Positions 22,231 through 30,647 of a stretch of DNA of 64,000 nt are shown piece by piece. Below the pieces are notes generated by a model. That model made no database searches and was not told the DNA's origin. It saw nothing but the letters and a program-made list of their open reading frames with translations. The stretch is from Collinsella sp. (lineage in GTDB: Bacteria > Actinomycetota > Coriobacteriia > Coriobacteriales > Coriobacteriaceae). The translations under genes were made by a program, and so were the position numbers. Position 1 is the stretch's first letter. The number at the start of each line of letters is the position of its first letter. The stretch spans positions 27,884 through 91,883 of the forward strand of contig DXLU01000006.1 in NCBI GenBank assembly GCA_019414565.1, in the 5' to 3' direction.

Positions 22231-25113
22231 ATGACGCTACTGTATTTCCTTACCCTGTTTCCGCTGGTACCGGCGCTGGGCATGCTGCTCGCGCGCGGTG
22301 ACCGCGCCCGCGATGCGGTGGGGCTTGTAGGCTCCGGCATTATTATGGCGGTGACAGTTGTAGTCGCCGTCTTGTTTTTTGGCACGGGTCCGCAGAGCTT
22401 TGAGGTTGCCCCCGGCACCTCGCATGTGCTCTCGATCATCAGCTCCGCCATCGATGTCATCCTGTGCGCCGTCATCCTGTACAACGCGTATAAATATAGG
22501 AACGCGCTCACCACGGTGCTCGGCATAGTCCAGCTGGTGGGCTCGCTCGCCTTTGCAGCCATGACGCTGCCCGCGGCCGAAGCCGTCACGGCGACGCCGC
22601 TCTACCTGGACTACATGAGCGTGATCATGGTCCTCGCCGTCGGTATCGTCGGCAGCCTGATCTGCGTGTATGCCCTGGGTTACATGAAGGACTTCCAGGC
22701 CCATGACGAGCACGAGGCCGCGCTGCGCGGGCAGACCGCGCCCGACCGTCGCCCGCAGTTCCTGGCGCTTATGTTCCTGTTCCTCTCGGCCATGTTCGTC
22801 ATCGTGACGAGCGATAACCTTGAGTGGCTGTTCTGCGGCTGGGAAATCACCACCGTGTGCTCGTTCCTCATGATTGGCTACACGCGCACGCCCGAGGCCA
22901 TCAAGAACGCCTTCACCCAGATCATCCTCAACATGCTGGGCGGCATCGCGTTTTTGGTCGGACTCATGTACCTGCACGTTAACGGCATGCCGCTGACCAT
23001 CTCGGGCATGATCGAGCTTTCCGGCGCCGGCACCGCGCAGTCCGCGCTGCTGGTGATGCCGGTCATCTTGCTATCGCTCGCCGCCCTTACCAAGGCCGCA
23101 CAGATGCCGTTCCACACTTGGCTGCTTGGCGCCATGGTTGCCCCCACGCCCACGAGCGCCCTGCTGCACTCGTCAACCATGGTCAAAGCCGGCGTGTTCC
23201 TGATGGTCAAGCTGAGCCCGCTCTATGCCATCTATCCCGTGACCGGCTTTATGGTCACGAGTGTGGGTGCCATCACGTTTTTGCTCGCGGCCCTCATGGC
23301 CATCTCGCAGAGCAACGCCAAACGCGTGCTCGCGTACTCCACTATTTCCAACTTGGGCCTCATAAGTGCCTGCCTGGGCGTCGGCGCGCCCGAGGCCGTG
23401 TGGGCAGCCATCTTCCTGATCCTGTTCCACACGGTGGCCAAGTCGCTGCTGTTCCTGTGCGTGGGCACCGCCGAGCATCATATCGGCAGCCGCGATATCG
23501 AGGACATGGACGGTATGTTCAGCCGCATGCCGCACCTGACGCGCCTGATGATGCTGGGCATCATGGGCATGTTTGTGGCGCCGTTTGGCATGCTCGTGTC
23601 CAAGTGGGGCGCCCTGGTGGCGTTTGCGCAGACCGGCAACGTGCTCATGATCATGGTGCTGGCCTTTGGCTCGGCCGCGACGTTTTACTTCTGGGGCAAG
23701 TGGCTTGCCAAGCTTTCGGGCGTCGACCCCACGGCTCAAAACGTTGAGGTCAATGTCCATAAGACCGAATGGATGGCGCTCAACACCATCGCCGCGCTGC
23801 TGATTCTGTGCTGCGTGGCGTTCCCGGTTATCTCGAGCGGTCTGGTGTCGCCTTACTTGGCCATGGTGTTTGGCCGCGTGCCGTACGTTATTGGCAAGGA
23901 CGCCATGTATCTGATGGTGGTTATCGTGGCGTTTATCGCCGTGGTGCTGCTGACTTCATTCCGCGTGAGCAACAAGCCGCACGTAAACGTATATCTTTCG
24001 GGTGTGGGAACCGACAAATATCGCCATTTCCGCGGCTCGATGGGACACGAGGTGAAGGCCGAAAAGCGCAATTGGTACTCGGAGGACGCCCTTGGCGAGA
24101 AGCGTATTGGCCCCGCGGGTAGCGTCGTGTGCTGCAGCATTATCTTGTTTGCGCTGCTGTGTTGCGCGTGGATTGGGCCCGAGAGGCTTGCCATGAGCGC
24201 GCCATCGGTGCTGCGCGGCAAGTATTTCGAAGGTTCGGGCGTCGTGGGCATCTTTATTGGTACCGTGGTGTTTGCCCTGCTGGCGCCTTTGGCTGGTGGC
24301 CTGATCGACGGCGTTGACCGCAAGCTTTCGGCCCGCATGCAGGGCCGTGTGGGTCCGCGCCTGCTGCAGCCCTTCTACGACGTTGCCAAGCTGCTGCGCA
24401 AGGCTCCCGCCAGCGTAAACACCATGGACGATACCTACATGGCGTGCGCGCTCATCTTTACCGTCGTGGGCGGCGGCATCTTTGTGTCGGGCTCCAACAC
24501 GCTGCTGTGCGCCTTTATGGTTACGCTAGCCGCGATCTTTGTGGTGTTGGCGTCCGCCTCGACGCAAAGCCCGTTTGCCCAGGTTGGCGCCGATCGTGAG
24601 TTGCTGCAGGTTATGAGTTACGAGCCCGCCGTTCTGCTGATGAGCGTGGGCCTGTACCTTGCCACCGACAGCTTTGATTCCATCGCCGCGACGGGGCAGT
24701 CGGCCCCCATCATCGTGTACAGCGCGCCCATTTTCCTGGCGCTACTCGCGGTGCTTACCATCAAGCTGCGCAAGTCGCCGTTTGACCTTTCGTACTCGCA
24801 TCACGCGCATCAGGAGATTGTCCAGGGCGTCGCCACCGAGATGAGCGGCGGCACGCTGGCCAAGATGACCCTTATGCACTGGTGCGAGACCGTGCTGTTT
24901 TTGATGTGGGTGGGCATGTTCTTTGTTTGGGACAACCCCGTGAGCTGGGTGGTTGCCCTGGTCGTGATGGCCGCGACGTATTTTGTCGAGGTCCTGATCG
25001 ACAACACCTTCGCACGTAGCACCTGGCGCAGCTGCTTTAGGCTCGGATGGGGCGTGGCGCTGGTGTTTGGCCTGCTCAACCTTATGCCCATCCTCGTCGA
25101 CGTATTTATTTAG
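22231..25113 (+). CDS. echA-echB: Ech-type hydrogenase fused membrane subunits EchA-EchB (NuoL-like + NuoH-like)
   Basis: The 960-residue membrane protein joins two subunits normally encoded separately. Residues ~1-640 are an antiporter-like NuoL/M/EchA protein with ~14-16 membrane segments and the conserved ITTVCSFLMIGY, KAAQMPFHTWLLGAM (Lys/His proton path) and HSSTMVKAGVFL. A linker of ~60 residues carrying the extra hydrophobic segment CCSIILFALLCCAWI precedes residues ~668-960. These are NuoH/EchB-like, with DRKLSARMQGRVGPR, LLQVMSYEPAVLL and LRKSPFDLSY. It is the ion-pumping arm of the complex. It heads a tightly spaced six-function operon. Confidence 0.9.
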   Translation: MTLLYFLTLFPLVPALGMLLARGDRARDAVGLVGSGIIMAVTVVVAVLFFGTGPQSFEVAPGTSHVLSIISSAIDVILCAVILYNAYKYRNALTTVLGIVQLVGSLAFAAMTLPAAEAVTATPLYLDYMSVIMVLAVGIVGSLICVYALGYMKDFQAHDEHEAALRGQTAPDRRPQFLALMFLFLSAMFVIVTSDNLEWLFCGWEITTVCSFLMIGYTRTPEAIKNAFTQIILNMLGGIAFLVGLMYLHVNGMPLTISGMIELSGAGTAQSALLVMPVILLSLAALTKAAQMPFHTWLLGAMVAPTPTSALLHSSTMVKAGVFLMVKLSPLYAIYPVTGFMVTSVGAITFLLAALMAISQSNAKRVLAYSTISNLGLISACLGVGAPEAVWAAIFLILFHTVAKSLLFLCVGTAEHHIGSRDIEDMDGMFSRMPHLTRLMMLGIMGMFVAPFGMLVSKWGALVAFAQTGNVLMIMVLAFGSAATFYFWGKWLAKLSGVDPTAQNVEVNVHKTEWMALNTIAALLILCCVAFPVISSGLVSPYLAMVFGRVPYVIGKDAMYLMVVIVAFIAVVLLTSFRVSNKPHVNVYLSGVGTDKYRHFRGSMGHEVKAEKRNWYSEDALGEKRIGPAGSVVCCSIILFALLCCAWIGPERLAMSAPSVLRGKYFEGSGVVGIFIGTVVFALLAPLAGGLIDGVDRKLSARMQGRVGPRLLQPFYDVAKLLRKAPASVNTMDDTYMACALIFTVVGGGIFVSGSNTLLCAFMVTLAAIFVVLASASTQSPFAQVGADRELLQVMSYEPAVLLMSVGLYLATDSFDSIAATGQSAPIIVYSAPIFLALLAVLTIKLRKSPFDLSYSHHAHQEIVQGVATEMSGGTLAKMTLMHWCETVLFLMWVGMFFVWDNPVSWVVALVVMAATYFVEVLIDNTFARSTWRSCFRLGWGVALVFGLLNLMPILVDVFI

Positions 25114-25125
25114 GAGGCGGCATCC

Positions 25126-25719
25126 ATGGATCATAAAATGTCGCGCTCGCCGTGGGTTATTCATTACGACGGCTCGAGCTGCAACGGATGCGATATCGAG
25201 GTGCTGGCCTCGCTCACGCCACTGTTTGATGCGGAGCGCTTTGGCGTGGTCAACACCGGCAACCCCAAGCATGCGGACATCTTTTTGGTGACGGGGTCGG
25301 TCAATGCCCAGAACCTGCCCGTCGTGCGCCAGATTTACAACCAGATGCTCGAGCCCAAGTGCGTGGTGGCGTGCGGCGTCTGCGCGTGTTCGGGCGGCGT
25401 GTTCCGCGATGCCTACAACGTGATCGGCGGCGTGGACCGCGCGATTCCCGTGGACGTGTACGCGCCCGGGTGCGCCATTCGCCCCGAGACGGTGATCGAT
25501 GCCATCGTGGAGGCGTGTGGCATCCTGGACCAGAAGGAGGCCGTGATGCGCGCCGGCGGCGACCCGCTTACCGTGGGCGGTGCCGCTACTTGGGACGGTG
25601 GCGTTGAGCTGGGCGAGGACGGGTTTGTGGCCGCGGCTGAGGCCGGCGACGCGCCCGCCGCTGGCGACGCACCTGCTGGGACGCCCGCCGCGCCCGTCGC
25701 TGCAAAGGAGGCCGAGTAA
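25126..25719 (+). CDS. echC: Ech hydrogenase small subunit EchC (NuoB-like)
   Basis: This is the electron-transfer subunit holding the [4Fe-4S] cluster next to the NiFe site. Residues ~1-150 are NuoB-like: SSCNGCDIEVLA, then VTGSVNAQN, CVVACGVCACSGGVF and VYAPGCAIRPE, which supply the cluster cysteines. A ~45-residue Ala/Pro/Asp-rich tail follows that is not part of the fold. TAGGAGGCGG overlaps the previous stop and gives the ribosome site. Its stop overlaps the next start by one base (TAATG). Confidence 0.92.
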   Translation: MDHKMSRSPWVIHYDGSSCNGCDIEVLASLTPLFDAERFGVVNTGNPKHADIFLVTGSVNAQNLPVVRQIYNQMLEPKCVVACGVCACSGGVFRDAYNVIGGVDRAIPVDVYAPGCAIRPETVIDAIVEACGILDQKEAVMRAGGDPLTVGGAATWDGGVELGEDGFVAAAEAGDAPAAGDAPAGTPAAPVAAKEAE

Positions 25720-26438
25720 TGCAAAAGGCTATCTATACCACCGTTGGGCTCGACGAGCTTCTGTCGCATGTCCAGGCGCTCAAGGGCGCCGGTGCCCGCT
25801 TTGTGCAGATGCACGCCGAGCGCTGTGTGGACGACGGATCGTATCGCCTGGTCTATACGTTTATCAACGTTCGTGCTGCTCAGGAGCATATTGCGCAGGA
25901 CGGCAGCTATGCGATCGAGAACCTGGTGGTTGAGGGAATTGATCGGTACCAGGAGATTCCGTCCATCAGCTCGTACTATCCGGCGGTATTCCCGTTTGAA
26001 AACGAAGCGCACGACCTATTCGGTCTTGCCATCACCGACATGCAGGTCGACTTTAAGGGCTTTTTCTACCAGGTTTCGACTGCCGAGCCCATGAGCGTTA
26101 TCACGCCCGAGGTGAAGGCCGCGCGCGAGAAAGCCATGAAGGTCCGTGCCGCTGCCGAGGCCAAGGCGCGCAAGGCCGCGGCCGAGAAGGCCGCCGCGGC
26201 TGCGGCCGCTGCGGGGGAGGGTGCCGCAGGCGCTGGCGATGCCGCGGGCGCTGCCGTCGCCCAGTCCGCTGCGGCTACCGGCTCCGATGCTCAGCACGAT
26301 GAAGCTGCTGCCAAGGCCGCACTTAAGGCTGCCGAGCTGGAGGCAAAGCTCGCCGCCATGGATCCCGAGAAAGCGGCCAAGGTCCGCGCGGCGCTTGCCG
26401 CCAAGGTCGCCCGCGACAAGCAGAAAAAGGAGGTGTAA
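25719..26438 (+). CDS. echD: Ech hydrogenase subunit EchD (NuoC-like) with Ala-rich tail
   Basis: Residues ~1-130 resemble the 30-kDa NuoC/EchD subunit: a central VYTFINVRAAQEHI, SISSYYPAVFPFENEAHDLF, then FGLAITDM. The C-terminal ~105 residues are a charged Ala-rich, probably coiled-coil or disordered extension (AAAEKAAAAAAAAGEGAAG). The extension is unusual for EchD, which is normally 120-180 residues. It couples the small and large subunits to the membrane arm. Confidence 0.85.
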   Translation: MQKAIYTTVGLDELLSHVQALKGAGARFVQMHAERCVDDGSYRLVYTFINVRAAQEHIAQDGSYAIENLVVEGIDRYQEIPSISSYYPAVFPFENEAHDLFGLAITDMQVDFKGFFYQVSTAEPMSVITPEVKAAREKAMKVRAAAEAKARKAAAEKAAAAAAAAGEGAAGAGDAAGAAVAQSAAATGSDAQHDEAAAKAALKAAELEAKLAAMDPEKAAKVRAALAAKVARDKQKKEV

Positions 26439-26443
26439 GGTCC

Positions 26444-27532
26444 ATGGCGCATCGCTCCGTTATTCCGTTTGGCCCGCAACACCCGGTGCTGCCCGAGCCG
26501 CTTCATCTGGACCTAGTGATCGAGGACGACCGCGTTCTCGAGGCAATTCCGCAGATCGGCTTTGTGCACCGCGGACTCGAGAAGCTCACCGAAAAGCGCG
26601 ACATGCATCAGTTTGGCTACATCGCCGAGCGCATCTGCGGTATCTGCGCCGTGGGCCACAGCTGCGGCTATGCCAGCGCCTGCGAGCGCATGCTCGACAT
26701 CGAGGTGCCCGGCCGCGTGCAGTATATCCGCACCATTTTGCACGAGCTTTCGCGCATCCACTCGCACCTGCTGTGGCTGGGCCTGCTCGCCGATGCCTTT
26801 GGCTTCGAGGCGCTGTTCTATCGGTCGTGGACCCTGCGCGAGCAGATTCTCAAGATCTTCGAGAGCACGTGCGGTGGCCGCGTGATCCTTTCGATTAACG
26901 AGATCGGCGGCCTTAAGCACGACATTGAGGACTCCGAGCTGGCGGGCATTGTCCAGACGCTCGATGCCATGCGTCCCGACTACGGGGCCCTGGTGCATAC
27001 GTTTTTGGACGACAATAGCTGCGGCGAGCGCCTGCATGGCGTGGGTGCGATCAGCAAGAAGGACGCGCTGGAGCTTTCGATGGTCGGCCCGTTCGGTCGC
27101 GCCTCGGGCGTGGATTACGACGTGCGCATGTTTGGCGACGGCGCCTATGCGGATCTGGCCGCATTTGAGCCCATCGTGGCGACCGACGGCGACTGCTATG
27201 CCCGCTGCCAGGTGCGTTGCGCCGAGGTTACGCAGGCCATGGACATCATTAAGGAGCTTGTGGGCAAGATCCCGCACGACGGCATCGGCGGGCGCACCAA
27301 GCTTACGCCGGCCGACGGCGCGCGCGGCGAAGTTGTGATTGAACAGCCGCGCGGCGAGGCGTACTACTATGTGCGCAGCAACGGCACCAAGAACCTGGAC
27401 CGTTTTCGCGTGCGCACGCCGACGTCGCAGAACCTGGCGGGTCTGACGCATGCGCTGCAGGGCGTGCTCCTTGCCAACGTGCCTATGATTATCCTGACCA
27501 TCGACCCCTGCATTAGCTGCACGGAAAGGTAG
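26444..27532 (+). CDS. echE: Ech hydrogenase large catalytic subunit EchE (NuoD-like)
   Basis: The 362-residue subunit carries the [NiFe] site, where protons are reduced or H2 is oxidised. The four Ni ligands are in RICGICAVGHS (~63) and in DPCISC (~354) near the C-terminus, so catalytic competence is expected, unlike complex I NuoD. HRGLEK and FGRASGVDYDVR are also family-typical. No C-terminal endoproteolytic extension is obvious beyond CTER, which fits Ech-type subunits. No maturation (hyp) genes are in the window. Confidence 0.94.
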   Translation: MAHRSVIPFGPQHPVLPEPLHLDLVIEDDRVLEAIPQIGFVHRGLEKLTEKRDMHQFGYIAERICGICAVGHSCGYASACERMLDIEVPGRVQYIRTILHELSRIHSHLLWLGLLADAFGFEALFYRSWTLREQILKIFESTCGGRVILSINEIGGLKHDIEDSELAGIVQTLDAMRPDYGALVHTFLDDNSCGERLHGVGAISKKDALELSMVGPFGRASGVDYDVRMFGDGAYADLAAFEPIVATDGDCYARCQVRCAEVTQAMDIIKELVGKIPHDGIGGRTKLTPADGARGEVVIEQPRGEAYYYVRSNGTKNLDRFRVRTPTSQNLAGLTHALQGVLLANVPMIILTIDPCISCTER

Positions 27533-27539
27533 GCGCGGC

Positions 27540-27881
27540 ATGAGTTTGCTGACATTTGTCAAGACGGCCTTGGGTTCTATGGTCAAGCAGCCGGTCACGG
27601 TGTGCTATCCGCAGGAGAAACTGACGGCGCCCGAGCGCCTGCGCGGGCATATCGTCAATGACATGGACGTGTGCATCTGCTGCGGCATGTGCGCGCGGCG
27701 TTGCCCGGCGGGCGCGCTCGCGGTCGATCGCAAGGGCGGAACGTGGTCGATCGACCCGTATGCCTGCGTGGTATGCGGCGAGTGCATCGAGAGCTGCCCC
27801 AAACACTGTCTGAGCATGGACACCGCCCGTACTCCGGTTGCGGCAGACAAGACTCCCACGGTAGAAACTAAACCGGAGTAG
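27540..27881 (+). CDS. echF: Ech hydrogenase ferredoxin-like subunit EchF (NuoI-like)
   Basis: This 113-residue protein contains two [4Fe-4S] motifs, CICCGMCARRCPAGAL and CVVCGECIESCPKHCL. It passes electrons between soluble ferredoxin and EchC. It is the last gene of the operon, and a strong terminator follows 22 bp downstream. The complete set, echAB-C-D-E-F, supports a ferredoxin-dependent, ion-translocating hydrogenase. Confidence 0.93.
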   Translation: MSLLTFVKTALGSMVKQPVTVCYPQEKLTAPERLRGHIVNDMDVCICCGMCARRCPAGALAVDRKGGTWSIDPYACVVCGECIESCPKHCLSMDTARTPVAADKTPTVETKPE

Positions 27882-27902
27882 CGCTGGAGTAGAACTGGAA
27901 TA

Positions 27903-27936
27903 GGGGCCGGTGGGGCAAAAATGCCCCACCGGCCCC
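27903..27936 (+). terminator. Terminator of the ech operon
   Basis: GGGGCCGGTGGGGCA (27903-27917) and TGCCCCACCGGCCCC (27922-27936) form a 15-bp perfect stem with an AAAA loop. A second small hairpin (GCGCGTGAACGCGC) follows. No T tract is seen. Confidence 0.75.
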
Positions 27937-27967
27937 GCGCGTGAACGCGCGGCTGAACCGCCGAGAA

Positions 27968-28121
27968 CAAAACTATGCCGGATTACGGGGCTGGATAGCG
28001 AACCTCCGACCATACAGAAAATCGCAAAAACAAAACCGCAGGTAGATAGCCTGCCGTTTTTGAAAAAATGAAGGTATGGATGAGGGCTCCGGCTTTTGCC
28101 CCGTAATCCGGCATAGTTTTG
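27968..28121. repeat. MITE-like inverted-repeat element 1 (154 bp)
   Basis: Terminal 24-bp perfect inverted repeats begin CAAAACTATGCCGGATTAC and continue GGGGC. The interior holds AAAACCGCAGGTAGATAG with CCTGC pairing to GCAGG, plus a CCATAC/GTATGG pair. No coding content. Confidence 0.85.
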
Positions 28122-28214
28122 AAATGGCACCATGTCAGTACCAGCCCCTGATCCCTCGGGGACGGAGGAAAACGGATCATTTTGGCCTTGCGATGGCTGC
28201 CGCGTGACCCGTCT

Positions 28215-28374
28215 GCCACGAAAAGGGCCCATCTACTACGTTTAAGCCGCTACCCTCAACCATGGCGAAAAACGCAAAAACAAAACTGCAGGTAGAACGC
28301 CTGCGGTTTTTCATGAAAAGCGGGTATGGTCGGGGGTATCGGGTCAAACGTAGTAGATGGGCCCATTTCGTGGC
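28215..28374. repeat. MITE-like inverted-repeat element 2 (160 bp)
   Basis: Terminal 29-bp inverted repeats with one mismatch (28215-28243 and 28346-28374; GCCACGAAAAGGGCCCATC in the left arm). The interior has AAAACTGCAGGTAGAACGCC and TGCGGTTTTT, as in element 1. The outer arms are unrelated to those of element 1 apart from a short CTACTACG shared with element 3. Both inter-element gaps share AAAACGGATCATTTTGG. Confidence 0.85.
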
Positions 28375-28465
28375 GGGCGCCGTCTGCCGATCTCCGCGGG
28401 CGGAAGAAAACGGATCATTTTGGTCCCGTGAGGCTTGCGGAGGCACTCGTGCAGGGCCGCCCGAA

Positions 28466-28619
28466 CAAAACTATGTCGGTTTACTACGATGAATTCGATA
28501 TTCCCGACCATGACTGCATTTTTCTAAATATTGCAAACGTTCTACCTGCGGTTTTGCAAGCGCGCAATTTGTCGTGGTCGAAGGTGGGCGATTCATCGTA
28601 GTAATCCGGCATAGTTTTG
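28466..28619. repeat. MITE-like inverted-repeat element 3 (154 bp)
   Basis: Terminal 29-bp inverted repeats with two mismatches (28466-28494 and 28591-28619). The outermost 19 bp match element 1 and then diverge to TACGATGAAT. The interior carries the core in inverse orientation (TTCTACCTGCGGTTTTGC). No gene lies between 27882 and 28679. Confidence 0.85.
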
Positions 28620-28679
28620 AAATGACATCAAATCGATAACAGCCATTTTGCTCTGCCCGAGCGGTTGACCGTTGGGTAA

Positions 28680-29309
28680 TTACCCTCGCAGGTAGGCGAT
28701 GGCGATTTGGGTGCGGTTGCGCAGGCCCATTTTGGCAAGGATTGAGCTGATGTGGTTGCGCACGGTGCCTTCGCCCATGTATGCCGTGGCGGCGATCTCC
28801 TTGTTGTCGAGGCCACGGGCGATGAGCTCGGCGACTTCGAACTCGCGGTCGGTCAGGCCGGCAAAGGCCGCGGGCCGGCGGGGCGTGCTCGCCTCGACGT
28901 CCGTTCCGCCAAAATCGATGTCCTCGATCGCCTTGCCCTCGAGCACGCGTTTGCCGTCCATGACCTGCGCCAACGCTGGCGGAATGGTAGCGACATCGGT
29001 TTTGATCAGGTAGCCGCGGGCGCCCAGTTTGAGCGCCGACACAATGTACTCGTCATCCGAGAATGTCGTCAGAAACACCACGCGCGCTGCAGGGTCGCGC
29101 TCAAGAATCTCGTGCGCGGCCGAAAGTCCGTCGCGCCCCGGCATCTGAATGTCGAGCAGCGCGATATCGGGCGTGTGCTCAGCGTAGAGCGCGACCGCGT
29201 CGTCGCCATTGGCGCCGGTGCCCACTACCTCGATTTGCGGCTGGGCGCCCAGGATAATCTTGAGCGAATCGACCACCAAGCGGTCGTCGTCGACAACGAT
29301 GAGCCTCAT
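28680..29309 (-). CDS. LuxR/NarL-family response regulator
   Basis: The 209-residue protein has a receiver domain (VVDDDRLV acidic pocket, ALLDIQMPG with the phosphoacceptor Asp, FLTTFSDDEY, ARGYLIKTD with the conserved Lys) and a C-terminal LuxR HTH (LTDREFEVAELIARGLDNKE, then GEGTVRNHISSIL). Its start overlaps the kinase stop by 4 bp. It likely regulates the divergent ABC exporter at 30648. Confidence 0.93.
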   Translation of the reverse strand: MRLIVVDDDRLVVDSLKIILGAQPQIEVVGTGANGDDAVALYAEHTPDIALLDIQMPGRDGLSAAHEILERDPAARVVFLTTFSDDEYIVSALKLGARGYLIKTDVATIPPALAQVMDGKRVLEGKAIEDIDFGGTDVEASTPRRPAAFAGLTDREFEVAELIARGLDNKEIAATAYMGEGTVRNHISSILAKMGLRNRTQIAIAYLRG

Positions 29310-30451
29310 CGGTCCTCATCTCCTTGCTGTTTGGGAACGGTGGCAAACACGCGCCAGCCGCCGGCGCCGACACGCGGGCCGGCGGTGAAAGTGCCGCCAA
29401 GCGCCTCGATGCGCTGGCGCATGGAGGCGAGCCCCATCCCCACCGCGGCGCCACGGCTGCTCGCCTGGGTTGCGCCTGTTCCGTCGTCGGTAACAATGAG
29501 CTGGTAAAACGACGGATGCTCCATGCACCGCACGGTAATGGTTTTGGCATGGGCGTGGCGCATGGCGTTGGAAAGCGCCTCGCGCAGCACCGCCGCAAAG
29601 CAGTTGGCGACGTTGGCGGGCGCATGCTCGGCCAAAACTTCAAGCTCAATCTGTGGGCCGCTGTCCGAGCGTACGCCTTCAACGATGCGCTCGAGCTGCA
29701 CGGAGAGGTTGGTCGCATTGTCGTTGAGCGCGTGGACGCTGGCGCGCACGAGCTGGAGCGCCTCGTCAACCGTGCGTTTGACATCGGCGAAATCGGCGGC
29801 GACGCCGGGCTCGTCGGCGTGGACCACGCGCAAGGCTTCGGTTTGGAGCGAAGCGCGCGTGAGCTGGTGGCCCACGTTATCGTGGATCTCGCGCGCGATG
29901 CGGGTACGTTCGGCGAGCGTTGCGAGCTCGACTTCGTAGTCCTGGCGGTCGGCGAGGTCGCGGTTGCGTGCCTCGAGTGCCAGGGCGCGTTCTTGCAGCT
30001 TGTCGCGGGTGCGACGCATGCGTTTCTGTTCGCGCTCCAGCTGCGCGGTGCGCAGCGACAGCAACGTGGCAGCGATCGAAAGGATGGCGGTTAGCAACAG
30101 CGTTCGGGTGGTGAGCACGCCGCCACGAAGGTCCGCGACAAGCGCGCAGACAAACACGGCGCCAATCGCCAGCGCGGGCCAGATGCGTTCACGGCGCACG
30201 CGTCGCGCGATGTCATAGAAGGCAAGGGGTGCGAACGGCATAAATGGCGGCACGAAGACGGCAGCGATGATGTAAGCGTAGCTCGCGGCCTCGCTCGCGC
30301 GATGGGCGTGCTCTTCTCGTGCGACTTCCGATGCCGAGGTGGCTATAACGCCAAGGCAAAACGCCGCGACCAGGCGAGCGTCCACAGCAAGGCCCATGGC
30401 GGCCGCAATGCAGCACGCCAGCACGATCGATTTGTCGAAAAGCCTGTTCAT
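29306..30451 (-). CDS. Sensor histidine kinase (HisKA_3 type)
   Basis: The 381-residue protein has an N-terminal block of ~5 membrane segments (residues ~8-130) with almost no extracellular domain, a coiled coil (~133-175), the phosphoacceptor motif REIHDNVGHQL (H~190), and a C-terminal HATPase with EALSNAMRHAHA and GMGLASMRQRIEALGG. Such DesK/NarL-type kinases often sense membrane or envelope state. I take ATG 30451 as start; longer frames upstream lack membrane or family features. It is divergent from the ABC exporter with ~200 bp between. Confidence 0.9.
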   Translation of the reverse strand: MNRLFDKSIVLACCIAAAMGLAVDARLVAAFCLGVIATSASEVAREEHAHRASEAASYAYIIAAVFVPPFMPFAPLAFYDIARRVRRERIWPALAIGAVFVCALVADLRGGVLTTRTLLLTAILSIAATLLSLRTAQLEREQKRMRRTRDKLQERALALEARNRDLADRQDYEVELATLAERTRIAREIHDNVGHQLTRASLQTEALRVVHADEPGVAADFADVKRTVDEALQLVRASVHALNDNATNLSVQLERIVEGVRSDSGPQIELEVLAEHAPANVANCFAAVLREALSNAMRHAHAKTITVRCMEHPSFYQLIVTDDGTGATQASSRGAAVGMGLASMRQRIEALGGTFTAGPRVGAGGWRVFATVPKQQGDEDR

Positions 30452-30647
30452 ACGGGTATTGTACGCGATGCTGCGCGCGGGGGAGGCGCCGCCTACGCAA
30501 CCGTGACATTCCTCCCGCGCGGCAAAGCGGGGCGCCGGCGGGCAACGCGACCAAGCCCCGCATTCGTGACAAAGCTCACTGGCGCGCGCCGGCGGCTCCT
30601 GCGATGATGCAATCGTACCGGGCCGCAATCAACGGAAGGGTCGCCTC

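Noticed and set aside
22231..27881. Respiratory complex I
   Set aside because: NiFe-binding cysteines (RICGIC and DPCISC) are intact in the large subunit and most complex I subunits are absent.
27968..28619. Retron or group II intron remains
   Set aside because: Long paired arms suggested a retron ncRNA, but no reverse transcriptase is near and the three copies differ in arm sequence.
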